A stretch of DNA of 64,000 nucleotides from Lachnospiraceae bacterium G41 (GCA_900100245.1 FNEU01000007.1:62001-126000), one strand, 5' to 3'; positions 39,898-48,801 are shown, counted from the first letter of the stretch. Made by a program: numbers and translations. Notes: generated by a model from the letters alone, not told the origin.

Positions 39898-41027
39898 ATT
39901 ATTCAGCGATTTTCAAAGGAAGAATGAGAGCTCTTTTTACGGATGTTTCTTCTCTCGTCATACTTATAATCATTTCCGTTGTATCGGTTTATATTTCAAT
40001 AGTCAGTCAACGTGCCGATTCGGTTATCGAAACGCCCATAGCTGTAGTAAATTACGATAAGGGAATATGGGGAGAGAAACTTATCAAAGTACTTTCGTAC
40101 GAAGAAGATTTTGATTTTTACGTTACCGATGAAACACAGGCACGAAAGGCCATAGCCCGTAATAAAGCGCATGGACTGATCATTATAAAACCGGATTTTT
40201 CCGAAAAAATTTCTCAAGGAAAATACAAATCTCTCTTTTCGGTTACGGTTATGTCCGACAGTTATGAACTGAATGCTTTCACAGAGGTATTGATCAACGA
40301 TACCATTAAGATATGGATGGAGGCCCTGACTGAAGGCAAACTTGAAGAAATTGCAAACGCAAGAGAAGACGAAATAGAAACGTTTCGTGAGGATGCAATG
40401 GAAATTTGGGGCGGAGAATCTCTTTTGGATATCGAAGCTATTATGATTAATAACATGAGCGGTGAAGAAAAAGAGGAAGGAAACACGTATTCCGGAATTA
40501 GATGGTACGCCGCGCTGTCGCTGTTTTATCTGATTATCGGCGGTACATGGATGTGCGATTACGGAAGCAGAGGACTCTTAAAAAGAGTAATCGGAGAAGG
40601 CGGAAATATTGCGCTTATGTATATTTCTCAGGCTTTACCCGGACTGATAGTTACAACGGTTATGCTGATTCCGGTTTTAATAGCGGAGAAATCTTCCGGA
40701 AATCCGTTCTTCATTTTGTTTGCGTATGTACTGTATATGATTGGCGCAAGCGGAATGGCTTTGGTAGTATGTTCTTTCTCCGGACATTTATCCAACTTGG
40801 TTTTGACTGCGCCTGTAGTGACAATGGCGGCATCTCTTATATCAGGGCTTTTGTTTAAACTTCCGAACTGGGCTAAATTCTGGGAGATTGTTTCGGTCGT
40901 TTTCCCGGGACATTGGTTCGTTCTGGCGGTACAGGGAAATCATTTCTTTTTAGGAGCGGTTATTACCGGTGTGGTATGGTTTTTGGTTGGAATGATTACT
41001 GCATGGCTGCTCGGATTAAGACGATAA
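39894..41027 (+). CDS. ABC-2 type permease, partner of the preceding gene
   Basis: 377 residues; ATG 39894 overlaps the upstream stop. Same plan as its partner: N-terminal TM, ectodomain of ~150 residues (TPIAVVNYDKGIWGEKLIKV, charged Glu/Asp-rich region ~130-200), then five to six TM segments. The two are divergent paralogues and should form a heterodimeric exporter channel. It converges with the LTA-synthase-like gene with 3 bp between stops. Confidence 0.82.
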   Translation: MNYSAIFKGRMRALFTDVSSLVILIIISVVSVYISIVSQRADSVIETPIAVVNYDKGIWGEKLIKVLSYEEDFDFYVTDETQARKAIARNKAHGLIIIKPDFSEKISQGKYKSLFSVTVMSDSYELNAFTEVLINDTIKIWMEALTEGKLEEIANAREDEIETFREDAMEIWGGESLLDIEAIMINNMSGEEKEEGNTYSGIRWYAALSLFYLIIGGTWMCDYGSRGLLKRVIGEGGNIALMYISQALPGLIVTTVMLIPVLIAEKSSGNPFFILFAYVLYMIGASGMALVVCSFSGHLSNLVLTAPVVTMAASLISGLLFKLPNWAKFWEIVSVVFPGHWFVLAVQGNHFFLGAVITGVVWFLVGMITAWLLGLRR

Positions 41028-41030
41028 TCG

Positions 41031-43304
41031 TTATTGATTTTCGTCAACATTATTAGGCTCTGATTGTTGAAATAATTCAAATTGATTTTTGATTTCTTCC
41101 AATCCGGCATTAATGGATTCTTCCCAATAATTCTTTTCTACATTGAGAGTCGATAATTCTTCTTTTACTCTAGCTTCTCTTTCAATTTCCAAGGAAGCTT
41201 CCTCGGCAGTGATTAAGGCAGAATCTTTCCATAAATGATAATAGAAATTGTTTTCTATTATTTTTATGCTGGCGGAGTATTCCGATTCAATCAGCTCACT
41301 CATTGAATTTAAGTATAATTCCAAATCTTTTTTCTTATATTGTTTGGTGTCGATTTTCCATTCTGCCGTTCCGGTCTTGGAATTGTATATTACCTTGTCG
41401 GTAATAAAACTTTTATCATAAAGAACGGCTTTGTGGATTCCGGAAGAAAAAATATCCGTACCCATAAAGAGTCTTGAGTCATAATCAATTCCAAGCAAAT
41501 TTAAAACCGTCGGAACAATATCGATATTGCAACAATATGTATCGCACTTTATATTTTCCGACAATCCGGTTGTATACATTATGCAAGTTGAATGATACAA
41601 ATCCATATCGGAAATATTCTTTCCTGCGAGTTCATTTCGTCCGTTCGCACCAAGATAATAAGGATAGTGGTCACCTGTAATTACGATTAAGGTGTGATCC
41701 ATGATTCCTTCTTCTTCAAGTCTGTCAACCAGATATTCAATTCCTTTTTCGAGTTCGAGATTGCAGGCAAGATATCCCAAGGCTTCGTCACTGTAATTAT
41801 TCGACGCCTCTCCGAGGCGGGATTTTACTTCATCTATATTTTTTTCGTATATACAATTACTTGTACTGTAAGGGCCATGGCCGCTGAAGGTCATATAATA
41901 TGCAAAAAAACGATCCTCAAAGATATACTTATCGACAGACTGCTGCATCATCTCATAATCCGAGGCAGGCCACTTGGTAGAAAAAGTCATTCCCTCATCC
42001 ATAAAAAACCGGTTTTCATAGCCAAGGTTTGACCAGGATTGTTTTCTACGGTAATAATCCCCGTAATAGTTGTGGAAAGCATAAGTAGGGACGCCCTCTT
42101 TCTCAAAGAGATTTCCGAGGCCTAAAGGCATGTAGCGCATGGATGATTGCGGCATACTGCCGACATCAACGCCGTTTGAAGCATTACGTGATACATCGGG
42201 CCATAAAGAAGTTGAAAGAGCATACTCTCCGTTGACGGTGGTATTGCGGAAACTGTTGTAATAATTTGACAGTATTATTCCGTTGTTTGCCATCTTATAA
42301 AGGGTGGGAGTTACTTTTTCGTTTATTCCGTATGTCCAGAGTCCCTCTGCGCAGATATAAATAACGTTATAGCCTTCCATAATTCCCGTATATTCATTGT
42401 TATACGAAGGCATTCTGTTTCCGATATAATCATACAACTCAAGAACAGATTCCTCGTTGTCGCTTTGGGATAATGCATTAAAATCAAAGGATGCGTTTAT
42501 TTTAGGAGCTTCATTATTTTCAGAGGCGATTTCATCTTTTATGAGCGGATCATAAAAGAAAGCAGTATTGCTATTAATTGAATTGTTCTGGCCGGGACCC
42601 AAATAAAAAGAGCCAAGTTCAACGGTAAATGTAGTCAGGGTACCGACTCTGGAGGCAGTGGTATCTGTGTCACTTGCAGCGGAAACAAAGATATTGTAGG
42701 CGCTTTGTTTTGAAGTGCCGTCTATTTTAAGACATTGAATTCCCGCTATCCACAAAATGATAACCATGGGAATAAGAATAAGATGAAGAATCGGATGGTA
42801 AGGATTACACTTTATCCGTTTGGTCACAAGGAGCACGATTACAACAACTATGGGAACAAGGATAAGAACTATGAAACCAAGCGATTTTAACAAAACTTCT
42901 CCCATCGCCCAGCCGAAATTGGTCACGGCGTCTTTGCCCATCTTCATCATGGATACGCTAAAAAATGAACCAAAGATCCTAAAATATACTAATTGAATGA
43001 CATAGTATAAAGATATAATAAAAAGACTTATCGGGAAAATGATACGACTGATTTTTTGAGGAAACAATCCGTTGATAATTGTCAGGGCAAGAGCTTGAGC
43101 CGGAATGAAGAATAAAAAGAAAAGGTTATCTTTTGATAATCCGTGCCCCATCTGGAGGCGAAGAATCAGCTCCCAAAAGATGAAGGATACGGCAAAAACA
43201 CAAAAATAAGGCAAGAGATTTTTAATCCCCTGTTTAACTTTTTGTAAAAAAACCTCGGCTTTTTTATTTGATTTTTCATTATCAAAATTTTCGCTGTCAG
43301 CCAT
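41031..43304 (-). CDS. LTA synthase family membrane sulfatase-like protein
   Basis: 757 residues (start ATG 43304 after AAAGGA; the longer frame lacks a ribosome site). Five TM helices in the first ~200 residues, then an extracytoplasmic alkaline-phosphatase-fold domain. Visible catalytic region: NVIYICAEGLWTYG, the nucleophile-bearing RNTTVNGEYALSTSLWP, YMTFSGHGPYS, and VITGDHYPYYLG with the metal-binding Asp/His. LtaS-type enzymes transfer glycerol-phosphate from phosphatidylglycerol to the glycolipid anchor; here RNTTVNGEYA replaces the usual G-K-T-A/S-D-x-E, so the chain product may differ. The C-terminus is an acidic, coiled tail of ~100 residues. Confidence 0.87.
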   Translation of the reverse strand: MADSENFDNEKSNKKAEVFLQKVKQGIKNLLPYFCVFAVSFIFWELILRLQMGHGLSKDNLFFLFFIPAQALALTIINGLFPQKISRIIFPISLFIISLYYVIQLVYFRIFGSFFSVSMMKMGKDAVTNFGWAMGEVLLKSLGFIVLILVPIVVVIVLLVTKRIKCNPYHPILHLILIPMVIILWIAGIQCLKIDGTSKQSAYNIFVSAASDTDTTASRVGTLTTFTVELGSFYLGPGQNNSINSNTAFFYDPLIKDEIASENNEAPKINASFDFNALSQSDNEESVLELYDYIGNRMPSYNNEYTGIMEGYNVIYICAEGLWTYGINEKVTPTLYKMANNGIILSNYYNSFRNTTVNGEYALSTSLWPDVSRNASNGVDVGSMPQSSMRYMPLGLGNLFEKEGVPTYAFHNYYGDYYRRKQSWSNLGYENRFFMDEGMTFSTKWPASDYEMMQQSVDKYIFEDRFFAYYMTFSGHGPYSTSNCIYEKNIDEVKSRLGEASNNYSDEALGYLACNLELEKGIEYLVDRLEEEGIMDHTLIVITGDHYPYYLGANGRNELAGKNISDMDLYHSTCIMYTTGLSENIKCDTYCCNIDIVPTVLNLLGIDYDSRLFMGTDIFSSGIHKAVLYDKSFITDKVIYNSKTGTAEWKIDTKQYKKKDLELYLNSMSELIESEYSASIKIIENNFYYHLWKDSALITAEEASLEIEREARVKEELSTLNVEKNYWEESINAGLEEIKNQFELFQQSEPNNVDENQ

Positions 43305-43411
43305 AACGAAATCCTTTTCTTGGTGAAGAAATAATACCATTAAGAAATACCAATTTCAATCCTTTTATTTTATCTGTATTTTTGATGGATTTAATCGGTG
43401 TCTTAAACATT

Positions 43412-43433
43412 GTAATTATGTTAAAATAATTAC
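43412..43433 (+). promoter_or_regulatory. Palindromic operator before the GH43 gene
   Basis: Perfect 8-bp inverted repeat GTAATTAT-N6-ATAATTAC, 30 bp before the start codon. A -10-like TAAAAT (43422-43427) lies inside it, so binding there would block or recruit polymerase. No regulator gene is adjacent. Confidence 0.55.
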
Positions 43434-43462
43434 GATTGTTAGTTTAAATTGGAGGAAATATA

Positions 43463-45031
43463 ATGACAAAAGCAATAAACCCGATTATGCCGGGATTTTA
43501 TCCGGACCCTTCCATCTGTGCGGTGGGAGAAGATTACTATCTTTGCAATTCAACATTTTCATATGTTCCGGGACTTTCCCTGATGCACAGCAAAGACCTG
43601 GCACACTGGGAGCAGATAGGAAATGTACTTACAAGACATTCACAGATTCCTTTGGAAGGTGCTGACCATTCACAGGGTCTTTTCGCACCGACCATCAGAT
43701 ACAACAACGGAATCTTTTATGTTATATGCACCAATGTTACTCATGGCGGAAACTTCATCGTGACCGCAGAGAATCCCGAAGGTCCGTGGTCAGAGCCTCA
43801 TTATCTTGAGGATGCTGACGGTATCGATCCTTCACTCTTCTTCGATGAGGATGGAAAGTGCTATTACATCGGCACACATCCCAATCCCGACGGAGTGAAA
43901 TACAACGGAGACTGGTTCATTTATATCGCTGAAGTTGATCTTGAAAAATGGAAAATCGGCGAGAAAAAGAATGTATGGAACGGAGCGCTCAAAGGCTGTA
44001 TCTGGCCCGAAGGTCCGCATATCTATAAAGAAAACGGTTATTACTACATCATGCACGCCGAAGGCGGCACAGGTCCCGAGCACTCTGTAATGATTTGTCG
44101 AAGCAAGGATATCTGGGGTCCCTATGTGGGCAATCCCAAGAACCCTATTCTTACACACAGACATCTCGGCAAAGACTATCCGATTAAGTACGTCGGACAC
44201 GGCGATATCATAAAAACACCTAACGGCGAGTGGTTTATGACAGTGCTTGCGGTAAGACCTCTTGAAAGATTTACGACGATGGGCAGAGAAACCTTCCTTT
44301 GCAAATTCATCTGGGAAGACGACTGGCCCGTAGTAAATCCCGGCGTCGGTATGCTCACAGACACCGTTGAAATCAACCTTCCCGAATGGTTCCCCGAAAA
44401 GGACGCTACATCTTATACAAGCAGAACCAACGGCAAGACAACTCTTCCCGGAACAGACAAGGACTATGTATTTGCAAACATGAAGGAACTCGGAGACGAA
44501 TTCTTATTCCTTCGTAATTACCCTGCGGATATGTATCAGCTTGACGGCGAAGGCCTCAAACTTAAGATTCAGGCTGACGATATCAAGGCGGTTGCATCAC
44601 CATCTTTCGTTGCAATCAGACAGCAGCATCATTATTTTGAAAGCACAGCAGAGCTTGATGTATCGGCACTTAAAGTAAATGAGAGCGCGGGACTCGTGCT
44701 TCTTCAGAATAATCTTTACAATCTTCGTGTTGAAGTTGACGGTGCAAAATGCAATATGATTATCTGCAAAAACGGTGAGGACAAGGTGGTTGGAAGCGCA
44801 TCTCTTTCAAACATCATAAAAGACGGAATCGTTAAATTGACCATAAAAGTAGAAGGTCTTAACACCAAAGGCTACGCAGGAGACGAATATCTTGGCGAAG
44901 CAGAAGTATCAAATCTCTCGACAGAAGTTGCGGGCGGATTCGTAGGCTGCTGCATCGGTCTTTATGCTTCGGGTAACGGAACCGACGGTGAATATGTAAC
45001 ATTCAAGGAATTTACTTACAATAAGAATTAA
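43463..45031 (+). CDS. Glycoside hydrolase family 43 (beta-xylosidase-like)
   Basis: 522 residues, no signal peptide, so intracellular. GH43 five-bladed propeller: the general base Asp in FYPDPSICAVGEDYYLCNST, the pKa-modulating Asp in DADGIDPSLFFDEDG, and the general acid Glu in WPEGPHIYKENGYYYI. A C-terminal beta-sandwich (~320-522; SFVAIRQQHHYFESTAEL, GLYASG) is the domain found in GH43 xylosidases. It should release xylose or arabinose from imported oligosaccharides. Ribosome site GGAGG. It stands alone, with no transporter nearby. Confidence 0.93.
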   Translation: MTKAINPIMPGFYPDPSICAVGEDYYLCNSTFSYVPGLSLMHSKDLAHWEQIGNVLTRHSQIPLEGADHSQGLFAPTIRYNNGIFYVICTNVTHGGNFIVTAENPEGPWSEPHYLEDADGIDPSLFFDEDGKCYYIGTHPNPDGVKYNGDWFIYIAEVDLEKWKIGEKKNVWNGALKGCIWPEGPHIYKENGYYYIMHAEGGTGPEHSVMICRSKDIWGPYVGNPKNPILTHRHLGKDYPIKYVGHGDIIKTPNGEWFMTVLAVRPLERFTTMGRETFLCKFIWEDDWPVVNPGVGMLTDTVEINLPEWFPEKDATSYTSRTNGKTTLPGTDKDYVFANMKELGDEFLFLRNYPADMYQLDGEGLKLKIQADDIKAVASPSFVAIRQQHHYFESTAELDVSALKVNESAGLVLLQNNLYNLRVEVDGAKCNMIICKNGEDKVVGSASLSNIIKDGIVKLTIKVEGLNTKGYAGDEYLGEAEVSNLSTEVAGGFVGCCIGLYASGNGTDGEYVTFKEFTYNKN

Positions 45032-45078
45032 TCAGGAGTACTACGCAAGACATCCTGAATTAAGATACAGATAAAAAT

Positions 45079-45122
45079 GGTGCCTGGCTCACACTAGGGA
45101 ACTTCGTTCCCGTCGGTGCACC
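45079..45122 (+). repeat. Dispersed hairpin element, divergent copy
   Basis: GGTGC/GCACC outer arms (45079-45083, 45118-45122) enclose GGGAAC/GTTCCC (45097-45102, 45106-45111). It contains GTGCCTGGCTC, related to the hairpin family at 45139 and 32434. Confidence 0.5.
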
Positions 45123-45138
45123 TGGCTCCAAGCAAAAA

Positions 45139-45174
45139 AAGTGCCAGACACCTAGCGGAGTCAGGCACTTATTT
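45139..45174 (+). terminator. Hairpin element acting as terminator (dispersed family copy B)
   Basis: A 32-bp near-palindrome AAGTGCC-A-GAC-A-CC-TAGC-GG-A-GTC-A-GGCACTT (45139-45170) with two symmetric A-A mismatches, preceded by AAAAAAA and followed by ATTTTA. It lies between the GH43 gene and the converging patatin gene and can terminate both. The same core recurs in inverted orientation at 32434. Confidence 0.75.
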
Positions 45175-46022
45175 TAATCACCAAGATATTCTTTTAATGC
45201 ATCAAGTCTTTTAAGGGCTTCGCTTCTACCCATCTGATAAACTCTCTCAAGCTCATCGGGATTGTTTTCCGTACGCTTGATGCCGAGCGCTTCGGGCGGC
45301 CTTATGACGAAAAGCTTTCCTTCTTTTTCCCTTTCTTTTATGGCAGCAGTCATATCGTTGTAGAGATTGTGCCGCTCGCCCATTATTTTTGCGATATTGG
45401 GATATTCTTTTAATGCGCGGTTATAAATAAACATTCCGCGTGTTTTTTTCTTGACGTAATCGGCGGGCTGGGTGAGAACAGCTACGTTTTTATCGTATCC
45501 CAGACTCTCGACAAATTCGTAAGGGATGGGACAGACGATTCCTCCGTCTAAAAGAGTATAACCGTCAACTTTCACGAATCTTGAAACCGCAGGCATTGAA
45601 GCCGAGGCCTGAAGCCAGCGTGTGTCGTTTTCGCCACAGTCGGTGCATTTATGAAAGATTTCCTCACCATTTTCAAGATTGGTGGCGCCGACATAAAATA
45701 CAAAAGGATCATTTTTAAATGTCTCGCGGTCAAAAGGATCTAGAACGTCGGGAATTTCCCTGTAACAAAAATCCTCTCCGTATAAGTCACCTGTTTTAAT
45801 AAGCGATTTAAAACTGCAGAAACGCCAGTCCCTGCAATATTTTTTGGTATATCTTATCGGTCTTCCGATCTGTTTTGATTTGTAATTAATTCCGAATAGA
45901 GCACCTGCAGATATTCCCGCACCGCCGTCAAAACGGATGTTTTCTTCCATAAAAACATCCAGTACGCCGCAGGTAAACATTCCGCGCATTGCTCCGCCTT
46001 CAAGTATCAGTCCTCTGGTCAT
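45174..46022 (-). CDS. Patatin-like phospholipase
   Basis: 282 residues, soluble. Ser-Asp dyad hydrolase: oxyanion loop LEGGAMRGMF, nucleophile elbow GISAGALFG (Gly-x-Ser-x-Gly), and LLDGGIVCPIP with the catalytic Asp of DGG. The middle carries CTDCGENDTRW, typical of the bacterial YlxY/YjjU-type patatins. It hydrolyses membrane or lipid acyl esters; physiological substrate unknown. Ribosome site CGGAGA. No operon partner; the AraC gene upstream ends 73 bp away in the same direction. Confidence 0.92.
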   Translation of the reverse strand: MTRGLILEGGAMRGMFTCGVLDVFMEENIRFDGGAGISAGALFGINYKSKQIGRPIRYTKKYCRDWRFCSFKSLIKTGDLYGEDFCYREIPDVLDPFDRETFKNDPFVFYVGATNLENGEEIFHKCTDCGENDTRWLQASASMPAVSRFVKVDGYTLLDGGIVCPIPYEFVESLGYDKNVAVLTQPADYVKKKTRGMFIYNRALKEYPNIAKIMGERHNLYNDMTAAIKEREKEGKLFVIRPPEALGIKRTENNPDELERVYQMGRSEALKRLDALKEYLGD

Positions 46023-46095
46023 AATTTTCTCCGTAATTAATCCTAAAAATCCCCTTAATATTTTAAATTAGATTCATCCTTTTGTATAGGCAAAT

Positions 46096-47007
46096 TTATC
46101 TGTTAAAAAAATCCGTCGGCGTTGTGTGAACGCTGTTGTTCTTAAAGCTTCTCGGCGATTCGCCGTAATATTTCTTAAAGGCCTCGCCCATGTAGCTTGC
46201 ACTCGAAAAGCCCGTAATATCTGCGATTTCCGACATCGACAGACTGGTGGAGTTTAAAATTTCCGCCACTTTGCTTACTCTGAAACGCGTCAGATTTTCT
46301 ATCGGAGTCTGGTCGGTATATTTGTGGAAAAGATTGTTGCAGAAAGTCCTGCTCACAGACCCCGCCTGCGCGATATCATCGAGGCTTATGTTGGATGAGT
46401 AATTTTCCTGTATAAAAGAAAGCATGGCCTTAAGAGAATCAACCTGCGAATCCGAGTAATTGCTGTTGTATTCGAGACTGCCGCAGGCCGCAATTACCTG
46501 TTCCCAGATATCGTAATAGTATTTGGTCAGCATAAACTCGTTTCCGATATAGTTTGGAGCATCCATCATGATGTCGTAGATTCGCTTGCCGGTTTCTTCC
46601 GTGCTTTTAAATCTGATATAAGGGATGTTGGGGTTGTCCGTTACGGCTTTGATGTATTTGTTTTCCACCACATTCGAAGCACAAAGTATCCTCGGGTGAA
46701 AAATTGCTATGACATAATCCGTTCTCTCAGGGCGTTTGGGCTTGTTAAAATGAATCTGCCTTGAATTGACGAATATTGTATCGCCCTCTTCCACGGGAAT
46801 TTCCTTACTGTTGATGCTGTAGGAAAGATATCCGTTCGTGACGGTTAAAAGCTCCACATCATCGTGATAATGCGGATCGTTCGCCCAGGTCGACGACGGG
46901 TAAACATATCCTCTGAAAACATATGACGGGAAATTCGGGTCATCATAATTGACTCTCTCCGAGCCGTTGGTTCTTTTCTGTATAAAGCCTTGCCATTCTT
47001 CAATCAT
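46096..47007 (-). CDS. AraC-family transcriptional regulator
   Basis: 303 residues. Start placed at ATG 47007 after GGAGG; 30 further codons are possible but would begin inside the upstream control region. N-terminal cupin (~30-110; DPHYHDDVELLTVTNGYLSY, EEGDTIFVNSRQIHF) likely binds a small ligand. The C-terminal ~100 residues have two HTH motifs: ISLDDIAQAGSVSRTFCNNL and MSEIADITGFSSASYMGEAF with KYYGESPRSFK. Its gene has its own probable binding site upstream, and near-identical sites precede the lipoprotein and ABC exporter. Ligand unknown. Confidence 0.92.
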   Translation of the reverse strand: MIEEWQGFIQKRTNGSERVNYDDPNFPSYVFRGYVYPSSTWANDPHYHDDVELLTVTNGYLSYSINSKEIPVEEGDTIFVNSRQIHFNKPKRPERTDYVIAIFHPRILCASNVVENKYIKAVTDNPNIPYIRFKSTEETGKRIYDIMMDAPNYIGNEFMLTKYYYDIWEQVIAACGSLEYNSNYSDSQVDSLKAMLSFIQENYSSNISLDDIAQAGSVSRTFCNNLFHKYTDQTPIENLTRFRVSKVAEILNSTSLSMSEIADITGFSSASYMGEAFKKYYGESPRSFKNNSVHTTPTDFFNR

Positions 47008-47037
47008 AAAAGAAATTATCCTCCAAGTGTAAAATAA

Positions 47038-47077
47038 CGGGTATTTTTTGAACTGCGATTTTATAACATTTTTACAC
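47038..47077 (-). promoter_or_regulatory. AraC-type site upstream of the araC gene
   Basis: Minus strand, 47077 to 47038: GTGTAAAAATGTTATAAAA then TCGC and, after a short insert, AAAAAATACCCG. It matches the conserved box at 47163 and 48722 over most of its length and sits 31-70 bp before the start, consistent with autoregulation. Confidence 0.65.
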
Positions 47078-47162
47078 GCATCTCGAAAGCGCTGCAAATA
47101 AAGCGTTTCAAAAAATTTTTCACATCGTCATTATACACCAATTATAACAATATTTTTCCGAG

Positions 47163-47242
47163 GTGTAAAATTGTTATAAAAATGCGAAAAATACAGGGTA
47201 TTATTTCGAATTTCTCAGGATTATACTTTCGAACCGTAAAGA
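47163..47242 (+). promoter_or_regulatory. AraC-regulated promoter block 1
   Basis: A 43-bp box beginning GTGTAAAATTGTTATAAAA and ending CAGGGTATTATT differs from the box at 48722 at one base. A 16-bp unrelated spacer and a second conserved segment, TATACTTTCGAACCGTAAAGA (47222-47242), follow at identical spacing; TATACT is the likely -10, with a poor -35. Inside the box, TTG-N8 repeats spaced 11 bp suggest two tandem half-sites. Confidence 0.75.
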
Positions 47243-47308
47243 ATTGACAGACGAAAGCATTCATTTGCGACGTGAAAAATGAGGAGAGATATAAACGGAG
47301 GTTTTATC

Positions 47309-48631
47309 ATGCGAAAAATATTTTATGTATGTTCATTTTTAATCACTGTAAGTTTGTTCCTGTCAGGCTGTGATTTAAACAGTACAGAAATCGAAACTGT
47401 TGAAGCGGAAGCTGAAAGCACCGTAAAAGAAGAAAGCGACAGTCTTTTATCGGCTAACGGCATAAACGCAGAAGAATTAACCGTAGAGGAAGAGCCGGTA
47501 ATAATCGAGACAGACAATTCATATATTTTCGAGGATCTTTGCAAGGTCAGTGAAAATTACGATGAATCCGAAGGTGCTCCGATTGAACTGATTGTAGGCG
47601 AATTAAGAAAAGAGTATTACGAGGGAATGATTCTTTTATCACATACTGTTGAAGAAGGCGATACTAAACTTGACAATGTAAAATATAAAATAGTTCCCCA
47701 AAATATTTCGGGAAAAGGACCTCAGTATATCGTATGCAATGCTTGTTTCGAAGAGGATGGCGACACATGGAAACTTATCTCTAACGAATGGACAGAGTGG
47801 GATGTTGAAAAAAGCGAACTAAACGGAAGTTCCTGGGAATGCGATGAGGCCGAAGCAGAAAAACTCTCAAAGCTTTTTGCTGATAAATTGCCAAACGGCG
47901 GAAAAATGTATGTCGCATTCAGAAAAAATCTTAACATCATAACTCCTTTAATGAATGATGATGCAAGTATCCTTGAAACCAAAATCGGAACCAACTTTAA
48001 AGGAACCCTTGAATATATAGCCTTAGATGAAAAGGCAGAAGTTGAATTCTCCTGCATGGAAGGTATTGTAAACGACGAAGGTAAAATATCTTTTAAGATA
48101 GTTACCGATGCGGGCGAAGAATATTTTACTCCGGGCGAGGGAAGCACATATATTACAAGTTCATACTTTGATTACGCAACAGGTGGCGATCCCGAGGCTT
48201 CGTATATTGATACATTTGAAGTAACCAGCGAGAGTATCTTTTATGGCGGATGGAAAAAAGAAATTGCTTCCACAAAGGGAAATGTAAGTCCCGAGCTTTC
48301 ATGGGAAAAGGTCGAAGGTGCCACAGAGTACGCTGTTTTGCTCGTTGATCTTGACGAAGGAAATTACCATCTGCAGGGATACGGCATCGTAAAAGATAAC
48401 CACATAGATGCGGGCGCACTTAACAAGGCTCAGTATGTCGGCCCCTACCTTGAAGGTTACCATTATTACAAGGCATATGTGTTTGCATTAAGAGAAGATG
48501 TAAGCGACGTTAATCTTCTTGTAGACAATCAGAACGTGGATGAGGCGAGTCTTATCAAACAATTTACCAAGAAAAATTCCGATAATGTTATTTCCTTCGG
48601 AAACGTTACAAGCATATACGATTTCTTCTAA
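47309..48631 (+). CDS. Lipoprotein with C-terminal PEBP-like domain
   Basis: 440 residues; ACGGAGG 9 bp before ATG 47309. Signal peptide with lipobox FLSGC (Cys ~23), so anchored outside the cell. Residues ~25-55 are an acidic linker, then a central domain of no known family. From ~330 the sequence reads like a PEBP/YbhB fold: GNVSPELSWEKVEGATEYAV, LLVDLDEGNYHLQGYG and YVGPYLEGYHYYKAYVFAL, including the Pro/His ligand-pocket motifs. PEBPs bind phospholipid head groups or inhibit proteases. Transcribed from the AraC-type promoter and ended by a terminator. Confidence 0.78.
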   Translation: MRKIFYVCSFLITVSLFLSGCDLNSTEIETVEAEAESTVKEESDSLLSANGINAEELTVEEEPVIIETDNSYIFEDLCKVSENYDESEGAPIELIVGELRKEYYEGMILLSHTVEEGDTKLDNVKYKIVPQNISGKGPQYIVCNACFEEDGDTWKLISNEWTEWDVEKSELNGSSWECDEAEAEKLSKLFADKLPNGGKMYVAFRKNLNIITPLMNDDASILETKIGTNFKGTLEYIALDEKAEVEFSCMEGIVNDEGKISFKIVTDAGEEYFTPGEGSTYITSSYFDYATGGDPEASYIDTFEVTSESIFYGGWKKEIASTKGNVSPELSWEKVEGATEYAVLLVDLDEGNYHLQGYGIVKDNHIDAGALNKAQYVGPYLEGYHYYKAYVFALREDVSDVNLLVDNQNVDEASLIKQFTKKNSDNVISFGNVTSIYDFF

Positions 48632-48658
48632 AATATAGGTAAAATAACGTAAAAAAGG

Positions 48659-48692
48659 CATCCGAAAAGAACACTCTTTTCGGATGTTTTTT
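48659..48692 (+). terminator. Terminator of the PEBP lipoprotein gene
   Basis: Perfect 12-bp stem CATCCGAAAAGA/TCTTTTCGGATG (48659-48670, 48675-48686), ACAC loop, then TTTTTT. Confidence 0.95.
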
Positions 48693-48721
48693 TATGGTAA
48701 AAAAATCTTTTGTTTACTTTT

Positions 48722-48801
48722 GTGTAAAATTGTTATAAAATTGCGAAAAATACAGGGTATTATTATTTTTCCGTGTGTAATATACTTTCAAACCATAAAG
48801 A
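48722..48801 (+). promoter_or_regulatory. AraC-regulated promoter block 2
   Basis: Second copy of the promoter block at 47163: 42/43 identical in the box, and TATACTTTCAAACCATAAAGA (48781-48801) at the same 59-bp distance, 19/21 identical. The 16 bp between them are unrelated, which argues for functional conservation, not recent duplication. It drives the ABC exporter at 48837. Confidence 0.78.
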
